6,345 nt of DNA from Bacteroidales bacterium UBA7009. GTDB taxonomy: Bacteria; Bacteroidota; Bacteroidia; Bacteroidales; Paludibacteraceae. Position numbers and translations under genes: made by a program. Under the pieces are notes generated by a model, which was given only the letters and a program-made list of their open reading frames with translations, made no database searches and was not told where the DNA came from. Shown here piece by piece: positions 6,190 to 6,345 of this stretch (position 1 is its first letter; each line of letters begins with the position of its first letter). The stretch spans positions 1-6,345 of the forward strand of contig DJXH01000012.1 in NCBI GenBank assembly GCA_002449665.1, in the 5' to 3' direction.

Positions 6190-6345
6190 TTACATTCCCA
6201 TTGCTTTGCGGGCACCGGCGTGGAGGAGTTCTCCGTTGGTGCAAACGAGACTCTTAGCAATGACTTCGTCTTGCATATTGAGTTCGATCTTACCGTCTTT
6301 GACGAGATATGTAACGAGGTTGTACATATTGTTGGAGAACATCCA
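6190..6345 (-). CDS. pntAA: NAD(P) transhydrogenase, alpha-1 subunit, C-terminal fragment
   Basis: 51 codons and a TAA stop (6192-6190) are in the window; the gene begins beyond the right edge. The fragment starts WMFSNNMYNLV and contains DEVIAKSLVCTNGELLHAGA, which resembles the C-terminal end of the soluble NAD(H)-binding domain I of transhydrogenase (the family ends in a D-[DE]-[IV]-[IV]...T..G..[IV]H pattern). The position directly upstream of alpha-2 and beta genes supports this strongly. The catalytic NAD-binding fold itself is outside the window. In the complex this subunit forms a cytoplasmic dimer that hands hydride from NADH to NADP+ held by PntB. Confidence 0.85.
   Translation of the reverse strand, partial: WMFSNNMYNLVTYLVKDGKIELNMQDEVIAKSLVCTNGELLHAGARKAMGM

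Overview
The window looks like a chromosomal segment of a Bacteroidetes bacterium, most likely order Bacteroidales. Three things suggest this: an IS4-family transposase of the type common in Bacteroides and Prevotella relatives, a promoter matching the Bacteroidetes consensus (TTG, 20 bases, TAnnTTTG), and gene starts with no obvious Shine-Dalgarno sequence. The genus cannot be fixed from the sequence alone.

Layout, left to right. Positions 1-969 (+) hold the 3' part of an insertion-sequence transposase. It enters from outside the window and appears to carry an in-frame internal deletion just after its catalytic YREK motif. A 59-base convergent gap (970-1028) holds a small hairpin that is probably part of the IS right end. 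All other genes are on the minus strand. Read in their own direction from the right edge they are: the C-terminal end of the NAD-binding alpha-1 subunit of proton-translocating transhydrogenase (6190-6345, partial), its small membrane subunit alpha-2 (5810-6106), the beta subunit PntB (4251-5813), a 323-residue family 2 glycosyltransferase (3158-4129), and a 710-residue protein with two family 2 glycosyltransferase domains (1029-3161).

The three pnt genes form one operon. The enzyme couples proton re-entry across the inner membrane to hydride transfer from NADH to NADP+, which supplies NADPH. The alpha-2 and beta genes overlap by ATGA. The alpha-1/alpha-2 gap holds heptad repeats and a long hairpin. 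PntB is followed by a clear intrinsic terminator, and the promoter of the glycosyltransferase pair is nested in the same roughly 50 bases. The two glycosyltransferase genes also overlap by ATGA. They probably add sugars to a surface polysaccharide, lipopolysaccharide or glycan, but their substrates cannot be read from the sequence.

No new defence or regulatory system is evident. The points most worth a second look are a nine-base C tract near the 3' end of the double glycosyltransferase (possible phase variation), the nested terminator/promoter, the hairpin inside the pnt operon, the long coiled-coil linker in PntB, and the internally deleted transposase.
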